The translations under genes were made by a program, and so were the position numbers. From the NCBI RefSeq assembly GCF_000620625.1, contig NZ_JIAW01000025.1, positions 44,201-108,200 of the forward strand: a stretch of 64,000 bases of DNA. Reading direction: 5' to 3'. Of the stretch, positions 16,659 through 24,953 are shown one piece after another (positions within the stretch are counted from its first letter, which is position 1; each line of letters starts with the position of its first letter). Origin of the DNA: Mycobacterium sp. URHB0044 (lineage in GTDB: Bacteria > Actinomycetota > Actinomycetes > Mycobacteriales > Mycobacteriaceae). The notes beneath the pieces were generated by a model. The model worked only from the letters and a program-made list of their open reading frames with translations. It did no database searches and had not been told where the DNA came from.

Positions 16659-16699
16659 CTCTAACATCTTAGAGTGTGTCCTCTAAAGACTTAGAGGAC
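16659..16699. promoter_or_regulatory. Tandem TetR operators CTCTAA-N4-TTAGAG
   Basis: Site 1 is CTCTAA-CATC-TTAGAG at 16659-16674. Site 2 is GTCCTCTAA-AGAC-TTAGAGGAC at 16678-16699 with perfect 9-base arms. The centres are 22 bases apart, two helical turns, so two dimers would bind the same face. They fill the whole gap between the divergent TetR and MBL genes. Confidence 0.75.
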
Positions 16700-16701
16700 G
16701 G

Positions 16702-17961
16702 ATGAGAGGGCTCCGCATGGCAGGAATTCACCGGGACCGTCCCGGCGCCGATGCACTCGAAGCGGCCACGGGTAACCCGGCGGTATCGGTCGGCGACGAC
16801 ATCTGGATGTCGGCGGGCGTATCGAATTCCTACGCTGTGGGAACCGCGGATGGCCGGGTGATCGTCAACGCCGGTCTGGTGTTCGAAGGTGCCCTGCATC
16901 AGAAGGCCTTCGCCGATGTCTCGGGGCGGACCCGCGCAATCATCGTCACCCAGGGGCATGCCGACCACTGGGGTGGGGTCAATGCGCTGCGCGAGTCCGA
17001 CACCGACGTGGTGATGCACAGCAACTACCGGTACTGGCGCAACGACCACGAACTGCTCGCCGCCTATCGAGCGCCCAAGGCGGCCTTCGCATTCGAGAAG
17101 TTCTCGATCGCCATGATGAAGCACTTCGAGACGATCGATCCGGCATCGATGGACTTCAGCTTTCCTGAACCCACCACGACCGTCGATCGACGCCTCGAAT
17201 TGCAATACGGCCAGCGCCGCTTCGAACTGGCGTGGACGCCCGGCGGCGAGACCACCGACTCGATGGTGGTGTGGCTAGCCGATGACCGAACTCTCTTTGC
17301 GGGCAATCTCTTCGGCCCGCTGTTCGGCCACGTACCGAACCTGATGACGATCCGCGGTGACCGATACCGCGACCCAATCCTCTACATCGAATCGCTGAAC
17401 ACCGTGCTCTCCTACGCACCCGAACGACTCATCACCGGTCACTTCGACCCGATCGACGGAGCTGACCGTATCGCCGAAGAGGTCACCGCGATGCGCGATG
17501 CCATGCAGACCGTGCACGATCGAACAGCGGAGCTCATGGTGACGGGCGCAGACGTCTACACCGCGATGCGCGACGTACGTGTGCCGGCGCATCTCGACGT
17601 AGGCGAGGGCTACGGCAAGACCTCGTGGAACGTACGCGCGATCTGGGAGATGTACGCAGGCTGGTTCCAACACCGCTCCACAACCGAACTGTACGGAGTC
17701 GCACCGACTTCGATTGCCGCCGACATCGTGTCGGCCGCAGGTGCCGATCAGCTCATCGAGGCGGCCCGCACACACCTCGCCAACAGTCGCCCTGTCGAAG
17801 CGCTGCACCTGACCGACTTGGTTCTCACCGCAGAACCCGGCACCGTCGCGGCCCACGCCGTTGCCCTCGACGCTCACACCGCGCTGCTGGCCGGCGCAGA
17901 CAACTTCTGGGAACGCGCATGGCTCACCAGGTCCATCAACGAATTGGGTACGACCAAATGA
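16702..17961 (+). CDS. MBL-fold alkyl-sulfatase-like hydrolase
   Basis: Protein of 419 residues; ATG 16702 or 16717 are both possible. The N-terminal metallo-beta-lactamase fold reads IIVTQGHADHWGG; the second half carries the dimerisation domain of type III alkyl sulfatases (SWNVRAIWEMYAGWFQHRSTTELYGV) and a small SCP2-like tail. Classical members have T-H-x-H-x-D-H; here the first histidine is glutamine (TQGHADH), and the position where SdsA1 has a metal-binding glutamate reads AGN. Metal binding may be altered. It is the first gene of an operon with an SDR, a sulfotransferase and a VOC protein. Cleavage of a sulfate or other ester is inferred. Confidence 0.8.
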   Translation: MRGLRMAGIHRDRPGADALEAATGNPAVSVGDDIWMSAGVSNSYAVGTADGRVIVNAGLVFEGALHQKAFADVSGRTRAIIVTQGHADHWGGVNALRESDTDVVMHSNYRYWRNDHELLAAYRAPKAAFAFEKFSIAMMKHFETIDPASMDFSFPEPTTTVDRRLELQYGQRRFELAWTPGGETTDSMVVWLADDRTLFAGNLFGPLFGHVPNLMTIRGDRYRDPILYIESLNTVLSYAPERLITGHFDPIDGADRIAEEVTAMRDAMQTVHDRTAELMVTGADVYTAMRDVRVPAHLDVGEGYGKTSWNVRAIWEMYAGWFQHRSTTELYGVAPTSIAADIVSAAGADQLIEAARTHLANSRPVEALHLTDLVLTAEPGTVAAHAVALDAHTALLAGADNFWERAWLTRSINELGTTK

Positions 17962-18704
17962 ATACCGTCAGCTTTGATTTCAGCGGCGCGAACGTCTTGG
18001 TGACGGGCGGAACATCGGGGATCGGCAACGGCATCGCCACCGCGTTCGCCGACGCTGGCGCCGGCGTGACGATCACCGGTACCCGCGCATCGGCGTCCGA
18101 CTACGACGACGACCTGTCCGCGTTCACCTACCGACAGTGTCAAATGCGCGACATCGAATCCATTGACTCGCTGGTCGATTCGCTGGGTGGCCTCGACATC
18201 TTGATCAACAACGCCGGCGGACCGTATCCGGCAGGCGATGAATACGATCCCGACGGCTACATCGCCTCGGTGACGCAGAACATGTTCGGGCCCATGCGTC
18301 TGACGATGAAGTGTTACGACAGGCTCAAATCGAGTGCGGCGCCCGGCGGTGCCAGCGTCGTCAGCATCGTGTCCATGTCGGCGTTCCGCTCGTCGATGTT
18401 CGTCCCTGGTTACGCCTCATCGAAGATGGGCCTGGTCTCCCTGACGATGAACCTGGCTCGGCGGTGGGCGAACGACGACATCCGCGTCAACACCATCGCA
18501 CCCGGCCTCATCGATACCCGTGCGACACACCCGGCGATGAACATGCCAGAAGTCATCGACGTCGAAATCGGTTTCCACACGCCCCTCGGCCGGCCGGGCA
18601 CACCACAGGATTGCGCTGGCGCAGTCCTGTTTCTGTGCACAGAAGCCGCCTCCTACATCACCGGTTCCAGCATCGCCGTCGACGGCGGATACCTCACGGT
18701 CTAG
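17958..18704 (+). CDS. SDR-family oxidoreductase
   Basis: Protein of 248 residues from ATG 17958, overlapping the MBL stop (ATGA). It carries TGGTSGIGNGIA, INNAGG, a serine in SIVSMSAFRSS and YASSK. SYITGSSIAVDGGYLTV is the regular C-terminus. It is the second gene of the sulfatase-like/sulfotransferase operon. It probably oxidises the alcohol released by the hydrolase, or prepares an alcohol for the sulfotransferase. Confidence 0.88.
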   Translation: MNTVSFDFSGANVLVTGGTSGIGNGIATAFADAGAGVTITGTRASASDYDDDLSAFTYRQCQMRDIESIDSLVDSLGGLDILINNAGGPYPAGDEYDPDGYIASVTQNMFGPMRLTMKCYDRLKSSAAPGGASVVSIVSMSAFRSSMFVPGYASSKMGLVSLTMNLARRWANDDIRVNTIAPGLIDTRATHPAMNMPEVIDVEIGFHTPLGRPGTPQDCAGAVLFLCTEAASYITGSSIAVDGGYLTV

Positions 18705-18732
18705 ACCGCCGTAATCCAGGAAGGCAAGACTC

Positions 18733-19917
18733 ATGAGCGAATTCGATTCGGTATCAACACCAGACGACGTTCTCAAACTCGCGCAGCAGCGCACCGGGCA
18801 GACCCACATCGATTCCGATTCCTGGCGAGCGGGCCTCGAAGCCCTGCTCGACGAAGTCAACACGTCAACGTCGTTCACCCCACATGGCCGCGATCACATC
18901 ATCGATGACTCCGTCGACGCGCTCGCCCGTCGGCTCCAGGTTCACGACTACATCCGGCGCCACCCCGAGGTGCTCGATACACCCGTCGAGCGCCCGATCT
19001 TCACACTGGGAATGCCCCGGACGGGCACCACCGTCATCAGTTACCTGCTCGACCAGGACCCGGCGCGGCGCTCGTTGCTGCACTGGGAGTGCGTCCATCC
19101 CGTCCCCCCGGCCACCACCGCAACGCTACGAACCGACCCGCGCTGCCTGGCACTGCTCGAAGAACAACAGCAGATGCTCGCCTTCGTGAAGGAGGCCAAC
19201 ATGCCGCTGCCGCATTGGGAGGACGCCGACGGTCCAACCGAGTGCATGTTCATCCACAACCAGGACTTCAAAGGGTTGTCCTGGGATTCGTACCTGTCGT
19301 CATCCCGGTACGCCGAATGGCTCATCGACGAAGCCGACATGACGAGCACCTACGAGTACCAAAAGCGGTATTTGCAAGTCCTGCAGGCCCACGCACCCGG
19401 GACCTGGAACCTGAAGATGCCGTCGCACGCAGTGCACGTCGACGCGCTGCTAACGGTGTTCCCCGATGCCCGTTTGATCTGGGCCCACCGTGACCCGTAC
19501 AAGGCGACCGGATCACTGTGCAACCTCTGGAAGCTCCCCAAGAGCATGGTGATGAAACCCGACGTCATGGACCTCGAGGCGATGGGCCGCAACGCCATGC
19601 GCCAGATGCAGGCCCACGTCGAACGCCCGCTGCGGGCGCGTGCGCGCATCGGCGACGACCGGTTCTTTCACATGTACTACCACGACATGATGACCGCTCC
19701 GATGGACGTCATGCGGCGGATCTACGACTGGGCCGGCGACGAATTGAAACCCGATACCGAGGCTCGCATGCAGACGTGGCTCGACGCACATCCGCAGAAC
19801 CGGTTCGCACCCAACGCCTACAGCCTGGATCAGTACGGGCTGACAACTGACGAGTTGCAACCGATCTTCGCCGAATACCTTGCGACATTCGACATCGAGC
19901 TCGAGGGAACCGCATGA
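18733..19917 (+). CDS. Sulfotransferase family protein
   Basis: Protein of 394 residues with AGGAAGGCAAG before ATG 18733. The PAPS 5-phosphosulfate loop is TLGMPRTGTTVISYLLDQDP (about residues 93-112), and the 3-phosphate region is RLIWAHRDPYKATGSLCNLW. A helical N-terminus precedes the loop. The length and the HWECVHPV/PTECMFIHNQDF blocks place it in the large mycobacterial Sulfotransfer_3 type, which transfers sulfate from PAPS to lipid or small-molecule hydroxyls. A sulfatase-like enzyme two genes upstream makes the operon unusual. The acceptor is unknown. Confidence 0.88.
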   Translation: MSEFDSVSTPDDVLKLAQQRTGQTHIDSDSWRAGLEALLDEVNTSTSFTPHGRDHIIDDSVDALARRLQVHDYIRRHPEVLDTPVERPIFTLGMPRTGTTVISYLLDQDPARRSLLHWECVHPVPPATTATLRTDPRCLALLEEQQQMLAFVKEANMPLPHWEDADGPTECMFIHNQDFKGLSWDSYLSSSRYAEWLIDEADMTSTYEYQKRYLQVLQAHAPGTWNLKMPSHAVHVDALLTVFPDARLIWAHRDPYKATGSLCNLWKLPKSMVMKPDVMDLEAMGRNAMRQMQAHVERPLRARARIGDDRFFHMYYHDMMTAPMDVMRRIYDWAGDELKPDTEARMQTWLDAHPQNRFAPNAYSLDQYGLTTDELQPIFAEYLATFDIELEGTA

Positions 19918-20402
19918 TGACCGGCTCACCCCTGGACGCCGCGGATTGCTACCACATCGGGCTGGTCGTGCCCGAAATCGATCCCGCGGCAAAGCGACTC
20001 ACCGCTAGCGCAGGATACGAGTGGACGAACGTCATCGAGTACCCCATGGACGTCGTCACCGCCACAGGCACACAGCGAGTGCCGTTTCGGTTCGTCTATT
20101 CCTTACAGGCGCCGCACATCGAACTGATAACAGAAGTGCCTGGCACCCTGTGGACGGCAACCGGAGCGCGCGCGGTGCACCACTTGGGTTACTTCGTCGA
20201 CGACATCGCAGCCGCGTCCGTTCATCTCGAGCGGTCCGGGTTCCAGCTGGAGGCGCGACCGGCTGGTGATGCCTCGACATTCGCCTACTTCGTCGATCCG
20301 GTGGGGGTGCGTATCGAAATCGTCAACCGCGCACTATTTCCCGACTGGCAAGTGTTCCTCAACGCCGTCGCCGCAACACCGCGTAGCGCCAGTTCCGGAT
20401 GA
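19914..20402 (+). CDS. VOC-family (glyoxalase-like) protein
   Basis: Protein of 162 residues whose start overlaps the sulfotransferase stop (ATGA). There are two beta-alpha-beta-beta-beta modules: DCYHIGLVVPEI with a metal-type histidine and APHIELITE, then AVHHLGYFVDDI and DPVGVRIEIVNR. The histidine/glutamate pattern is that of vicinal oxygen chelate enzymes such as methylmalonyl-CoA epimerase, glyoxalase or extradiol dioxygenase. It is the last gene of the operon. An epimerase or isomerase step on a CoA ester or a keto compound would fit; the exact reaction is open. Confidence 0.8.
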   Translation: MMTGSPLDAADCYHIGLVVPEIDPAAKRLTASAGYEWTNVIEYPMDVVTATGTQRVPFRFVYSLQAPHIELITEVPGTLWTATGARAVHHLGYFVDDIAAASVHLERSGFQLEARPAGDASTFAYFVDPVGVRIEIVNRALFPDWQVFLNAVAATPRSASSG

Positions 20403-20442
20403 TCGCCACCTAGCCGCGCTGGCGCACTCCTGGCCGTTTGTC

Positions 20443-20459
20443 CGAGCAGATTCTGCTCG
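20443..20459. repeat. Short palindrome CGAGCAGA-T-TCTGCTCG between convergent genes
   Basis: Perfect 8-base arms around one base, placed between the VOC gene (+) and the transporter (-). The arms are the same as the outer part of the longer hairpin at 33901-33958 (CGAGCAGAcgc...). It may be a short form of that repeat and could help termination, although a one-base loop alone would not make a stable hairpin. Confidence 0.5.
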
Positions 20460-20460
20460 A

Positions 20461-21837
20461 TCATGCACGGGCTCCGACCTTTTCATCGGCGAGGAGCCGT
20501 GCGTCGGCCTCGTCGATGGATTCGAGCGAGATGCCCTTGGTTTCCCTGGCGGCGATGACGGCGACTCCGGTGACCACGCAGGCCAGCGCCAGGTAGATGG
20601 CGATCGGAACGGATGAGTCGTACCTGCTGAGCAGGCTGGTCGCGATGATCGGCGCCAGCGAACCGGCCACGATCGACGTCACCTGGTAGCCGAGGGAGAC
20701 ACCCGAATATCGCATGCGCGTCGGGAACATCTCGGCCATGATCGCCGGCTGGCCGGCGTACATGAACGCGTGGAACACCAAGCCGATGATGATCGCTCCG
20801 AGGATGACTGCGTTGTGCCCGCTGTTCATCATCGGGAAGGCGAAGAAGCCCCAGGAGCCTGCGGTCAGCGCACCGATCATGTAGACGAGACGGCGGCCGA
20901 TGGTGTCGGAGAGGCGCCCGACGATCGGGATCACCGCGAAGTGCACGGCGTGCGCGATCAGCATCCACCAGAGGATCTGCGCGGTGTCCGTGTGGACCAC
21001 CACCTTGAGGTAGGTGATCGAGAACGTCACCACGAGGTAGTACATGACGTTCTCGCCGAAACGCAGACCCATCGCCGTCAGCACGCCGCGCGGGTAACGC
21101 TTGAGCACCTCGAAGACGCTGAACGACGTCTCCTTGACGTGCTCCGCTTCCCTTTGCGCCTGGATGAAGATCGGGGCGTCTGTCACCTTCGTGCGGATGT
21201 AATAGCCGACGAGGACGATCACTGCCGACAGCCAGAACGCCACGCGCCAGCCCCAGCCGAGGAACGCCGAATCGGACAGTGTCGTCGTCAGGATCAGTAG
21301 GACGACGGTCGCGACGAGGTTGCCTGCGGGTACGCCGGCCTGCGGCCACGACGCCCAGAAGCCGCGGGACCGGTTCGGGCTGTGCTCGGCTACCAGCAGC
21401 ACCGCGCCACCCCACTCGCCGCCGACGGCGAATCCCTGGATGAAGCGGAGGGTAACGAGTAAAACAGGAGCCCAGTAGCCGATCTGACCGTAGGTGGGCA
21501 GGCAGCCCATCAGGAAGGTGGCCGCGCCGACGAGGACGAGACTGAACTGGAGCAGTTGCTTGCGGCCGAACTTATCGCCGAAGTGACCGAACACGATGCC
21601 GCCGAGAGGCCGGGCGACGAAGCCGACGGCGTAGGTGGCGAATGCCGCGATGATCGCGTCGAGTTCGTTGACTCCGGCCGCGAAGAAGACCTTGCTGAAC
21701 ACGAGCGTCGCCGCAGTTCCGTAGAGGAAGAACTCGTACCATTCGACGACGGTGCCGGCCATGGACGCGCCGACCACCTTCTTGAGCCCCGATGGTGGGG
21801 CGTCGCTCTCGGGTTTCGGCTCGTTGTCGACGCTCAT
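20461..21837 (-). CDS. MFS transporter, metabolite:H+ symporter (MHS) type
   Basis: Protein of 458 residues with twelve predicted membrane segments and GAGGAAA before ATG 21837. ASMAGTVVEWYEFFLYGTAA at the start, GHFGDKFGRKQLL between helices 2 and 3, PTYGQIGYWAPVLL and GRLSDTIGRR between helices 8 and 9 are typical of the ProP/KgtP/ShiA group that imports organic acids or betaines with protons. It is the distal gene of the lactone/semialdehyde operon and probably imports its substrate (a hydroxy acid or lactone). Confidence 0.88.
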   Translation of the reverse strand: MSVDNEPKPESDAPPSGLKKVVGASMAGTVVEWYEFFLYGTAATLVFSKVFFAAGVNELDAIIAAFATYAVGFVARPLGGIVFGHFGDKFGRKQLLQFSLVLVGAATFLMGCLPTYGQIGYWAPVLLVTLRFIQGFAVGGEWGGAVLLVAEHSPNRSRGFWASWPQAGVPAGNLVATVVLLILTTTLSDSAFLGWGWRVAFWLSAVIVLVGYYIRTKVTDAPIFIQAQREAEHVKETSFSVFEVLKRYPRGVLTAMGLRFGENVMYYLVVTFSITYLKVVVHTDTAQILWWMLIAHAVHFAVIPIVGRLSDTIGRRLVYMIGALTAGSWGFFAFPMMNSGHNAVILGAIIIGLVFHAFMYAGQPAIMAEMFPTRMRYSGVSLGYQVTSIVAGSLAPIIATSLLSRYDSSVPIAIYLALACVVTGVAVIAARETKGISLESIDEADARLLADEKVGARA

Positions 21838-21917
21838 AGTGGATTTCCTCGTCTTTCCGATAGTGACAAACGTTGTTGGGCTTGAGTTGTCGTGCGTGCA
21901 CCTCTACCGGACATGGG

Positions 21918-23414
21918 TCACAGTCCGGAGATGCCGACGTACATCGTCTCCAGGTATTCGTTGATTCCTTCGCTTCCGCCCTCGCGCCCGACGCCGGAGT
22001 GCTTCACTCCACCGAAGGGGGCGGCGGGATTCGAGATCACACCCGAATTCAGGCCCAGCATCCCGGTTTCCAGACGCTCGGGGAGGCGGAGCCCGCGTCC
22101 CACGTCGCGTGTGTAGACGTAGGCGACCAGACCGAATGGAGTGGCATTGGCCAAGGCAACGGCCTCGTCCTCAGTGCGGAAGGTGACGACCGGTGCTACC
22201 GGGCCGAAGATTTCCGCGGACAGAATCTTCGCGTCGCTCGGTACCTCGGTCAGGATGGTCGGCTGAAAGAACCATCCGTCCCCCGGAATTGGGGACCCGC
22301 CGGTCGCGACTTTGGCACCTCGGCTCACTGCATCGTCGACCAGATCCGAAACCTTGCCGCGACTCTTCTCGTCGATCAGCGGGCCAAGCTCCACACCCTC
22401 CTCGGTGCCGCGGCCTACGCGTTTGGCCTCGAAACGGGCGGCCAGGCGCTGCACGAACTCGTCGGCAACGTCCTCGTGCACGTAGAAGCGGTTCGCCGCG
22501 GTGCACGCCTGTCCGATGTTGCGTAGCTTCGCCGCGAGCGCGCCTTCGATCGCCGCATTGATGTCCGCGTCCTCGAAGACCAGGAACGGTGCGTTGCCGC
22601 CCAACTCCATCGACGTGCGCAGCACGTTGGCGGATGCCTGTTCGAGCAGTTTCCGGCCGACCTCGGTCGAGCCCGTGAACGACAGCTTCCGCAGCCGAGG
22701 ATCGGCGATCAGCGGTCCCGCCGCAGCTCCCGCGCGAGTCGTCGGTATCACGTTGATCACGCCTGCGGGCACGCCGACTTCGTTGAGGATCTGGGTGAAC
22801 AGCAAGGTCGTCAGCGGTGTGAGTTCCGAGGGTTTGACGACCATCGTGCATCCTGCTGCGAGCGCCGGGGCGATCTTGCGTGTCGCCATGGCGAGGGGGA
22901 AGTTCCACGGTGTGATGAGCAGGCAGGGCCCCACCGGCTTCTTCAGCACGAGCAGACGTGAATTGCCGTCGGGTGATGTCGTGTAGCGACCGTCGATGCG
23001 CACCGCCTCCTCGCTGAACCAGCGGAGGAACTCGGCGCCGTAGGTAACTTCACCTCTGGCCTCGGGCAACGATTTTCCCATTTCCATGGAAATGAGGAGA
23101 GCGAAGTCATCAATCCTGGCGAGGATCGCCTCATACGCCTTGCGGAGCAACTCGCCGCGAACCCGGGGAGGCGTCGCGGCCCATAACCCCTGTGCCGCAA
23201 CGGCCGCGGCGAGCGCAGCGCGTGCGTCGTCCGGTGCGGCGTCGGCAACCGATACCAACACCTGGCCGGTGGCAGGGTCGTCCACCGTGAATCGTGAACC
23301 GGTCGAGGATTCACGCCATTCGCCGGCGATGAACAGCCCAGTCGGTGTCGTCGCGAGAAGTTCCCGCTCGCGCGGTGTGGTGTTCGGTTGCTGCCCAATG
23401 AGCTGTGCGGTCAT
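21918..23414 (-). CDS. gabD: NAD(P)-dependent succinate-semialdehyde dehydrogenase
   Basis: Protein of 498 residues from ATG 23414, overlapping the alcohol dehydrogenase stop (ATGA). It has the GabD pattern: TPWNFPLAMATRKIAPALAAG, FTGSTEVGRKLLEQAS, then SMELGGNAPFLVFEDADI with the general-base glutamate and GQACTAANRFYV with the catalytic cysteine, ending NSGVISNPAAPFGGVKHSGVGREGG, a segment specific to succinate or glutarate semialdehyde dehydrogenases. It converts succinate semialdehyde to succinate for the TCA cycle. Next to an alcohol dehydrogenase and a lactonase, it completes a gamma-butyrolactone route. Glutarate semialdehyde is an alternative substrate. Confidence 0.88.
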   Translation of the reverse strand: MTAQLIGQQPNTTPRERELLATTPTGLFIAGEWRESSTGSRFTVDDPATGQVLVSVADAAPDDARAALAAAVAAQGLWAATPPRVRGELLRKAYEAILARIDDFALLISMEMGKSLPEARGEVTYGAEFLRWFSEEAVRIDGRYTTSPDGNSRLLVLKKPVGPCLLITPWNFPLAMATRKIAPALAAGCTMVVKPSELTPLTTLLFTQILNEVGVPAGVINVIPTTRAGAAAGPLIADPRLRKLSFTGSTEVGRKLLEQASANVLRTSMELGGNAPFLVFEDADINAAIEGALAAKLRNIGQACTAANRFYVHEDVADEFVQRLAARFEAKRVGRGTEEGVELGPLIDEKSRGKVSDLVDDAVSRGAKVATGGSPIPGDGWFFQPTILTEVPSDAKILSAEIFGPVAPVVTFRTEDEAVALANATPFGLVAYVYTRDVGRGLRLPERLETGMLGLNSGVISNPAAPFGGVKHSGVGREGGSEGINEYLETMYVGISGL

Positions 23415-24532
23415 GCGTTTACCCCGTTCTCGAAAAGGATCACCTGGCGGACAGCGGTGCCGTCGGCAAGGTTGTCCATCGCCTGGTTGATGTCGTCGAG
23501 CGTGATCGTCGACGAGATGAGCGCCTCGACCGGAAGCCTTCCCTCGCGCCACAATTGAGCGAAGATGGGGATGTCCCGTGCGGGGACGGCCGATCCGAGG
23601 TAGCTGCCGACGATGGTGCGCGCTTCCGCGGTTATCCCGAGCGGGGAGATCGTGGCTGTTGCGGTGGGCGCTGGCAAGCCGACAGTGATCGTCTTGCCGC
23701 CCATGTCTGTAACCTGCACCGCAGTTTCGAAGGCGCGGGCATTCCCCGCCGCCTCGATGACGATCGGTGCTTTGAGGCCCGCCTCGATCGCTTCTTGCGG
23801 TGTATACACGGCGGTCGCGCCCAGTTCGCGGGCGCGCTCGAGTTTGTCGGCGACAGCGTCGATCCCGATCACTGGGCCGCGCCTGAGTGACACCGCGGTG
23901 ATCAGTGCGGCCATGCCGACTCCACCGAGTCCGACGACGACGACGGTGTCGCCCTCCTGCGGATCACCGGCGTTGATGACGGCGCCGCCCCCGGTGAGGA
24001 CCGCGCAGCCGAGAACGGCCGCGATCTGCGGAGGGACGTCGTCATCCACCGGCACGACCGATCGGCGGCTGACGACCGCATGGTCGGCGAAACCGGAGAC
24101 GCCCAAGTGATGATGCACGTCTCGACCGTCGCGGTGCAGTCGGTGGCCTCCTGCGAGCAGTTCGCCGGCGTTGTTCGAGGCCGAACCGGGAGTGCAGGGC
24201 AGCCTTCCGTTGGTCCGACAGTTCGCGCACTCGCCGCATCGCGGCAAGAACGCCATCACGACCCGCTGGCCTGGGCGCAGGTCGTCCACTCCCGACCCGA
24301 CCTCGACCACGCGCCCCGCGGCCTCGTGCCCGAGGAGCATGGGGAGGGGACGGACCCGGTTGCCGTCCACGACGGACAGGTCGGAGTGGCACAGGCCCGC
24401 GGCCTCGATCTTGACCAGAAGCTCTCCAGGTCCAGGCGGATCCAGCTCGAGCTCACAGATGCCGATCGGCCGGGACTCGGCGTAGGGCCGGGGCATGCCG
24501 ATTTCCTCGAGTACGGCTCCCACGATCTTCAC
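23411..24532 (-). CDS. Zinc-dependent alcohol dehydrogenase (MDR family)
   Basis: Protein of 373 residues from ATG 24532. Catalytic zinc residues are visible in AAGLCHSDLSVVDG and LLGHEAAGRVVEVG. The structural-zinc lobe holds PRCGECANCRTNGRLPC, with the four cysteines. The NAD loop is VVVVGLGGVGMAALI. Both zinc sites are complete, so it is a class III/ADH-like enzyme. Overlap on both sides (ATGA with the semialdehyde dehydrogenase and with the FmdB-like gene) ties it to the operon. Probable step: 4-hydroxybutyrate to succinate semialdehyde. Confidence 0.88.
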   Translation of the reverse strand: MKIVGAVLEEIGMPRPYAESRPIGICELELDPPGPGELLVKIEAAGLCHSDLSVVDGNRVRPLPMLLGHEAAGRVVEVGSGVDDLRPGQRVVMAFLPRCGECANCRTNGRLPCTPGSASNNAGELLAGGHRLHRDGRDVHHHLGVSGFADHAVVSRRSVVPVDDDVPPQIAAVLGCAVLTGGGAVINAGDPQEGDTVVVVGLGGVGMAALITAVSLRRGPVIGIDAVADKLERARELGATAVYTPQEAIEAGLKAPIVIEAAGNARAFETAVQVTDMGGKTITVGLPAPTATATISPLGITAEARTIVGSYLGSAVPARDIPIFAQLWREGRLPVEALISSTITLDDINQAMDNLADGTAVRQVILFENGVNA

Positions 24533-24945
24533 GCCGAATCACTCTCCTTTGCAGTGGGTTTCGATGTCGCGAGCGCGCTGGCAACGGATGCCCGGATGTC
24601 GTCGCCGGCGCGGAGGGGGTTGTCCGCGAAGATCCCTTCGTGAGCGAGCACCGGGCGGCGGTCGCCGGCCAGCTCGGGGTACCGCTCTTCGAGTGCCTCA
24701 CGCTTACGAGCGAGCTCGTGCCAGTGGGCAACGGTGTCCCTGTCGCCTTGCCTCACTGCCCGCCACGTGTTCGGCATGTGCTCGCGGCTGGGTCCCGGCT
24801 TCGCCAGTCCGCCGATGTGCGCCTTTGAGATTCGCCGCCTGGTGGCCCTGCCGCACACGACGCAGTCGGGTGCCGCGGAGTCCATGCTCGGTAGGACATC
24901 CTCGAAACGGTGTCCGTTCTCGCAGCCGAAGTCGTAGAGGATCAT
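24529..24945 (-). CDS. FmdB-like zinc-ribbon protein
   Basis: 138 residues from ATG 24945. The N-terminus MILYDFGCENGHRFEDVLPS with CVVCGRATRRRIS forms a C-x2-GH...C-x2-C zinc ribbon typical of the FmdB/putative regulatory family. The rest is charged and helical, with no domain I recognise. FmdB-like proteins are found with amidase and small-molecule catabolic operons, but their role is not clear. Here the gene sits between the lactonase and alcohol dehydrogenase genes, with 8 bases and a 4-base overlap to its neighbours, so it is an integral member. Confidence 0.75.
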   Translation of the reverse strand: MILYDFGCENGHRFEDVLPSMDSAAPDCVVCGRATRRRISKAHIGGLAKPGPSREHMPNTWRAVRQGDRDTVAHWHELARKREALEERYPELAGDRRPVLAHEGIFADNPLRAGDDIRASVASALATSKPTAKESDSA

Positions 24946-24953
24946 CTGCTCGC

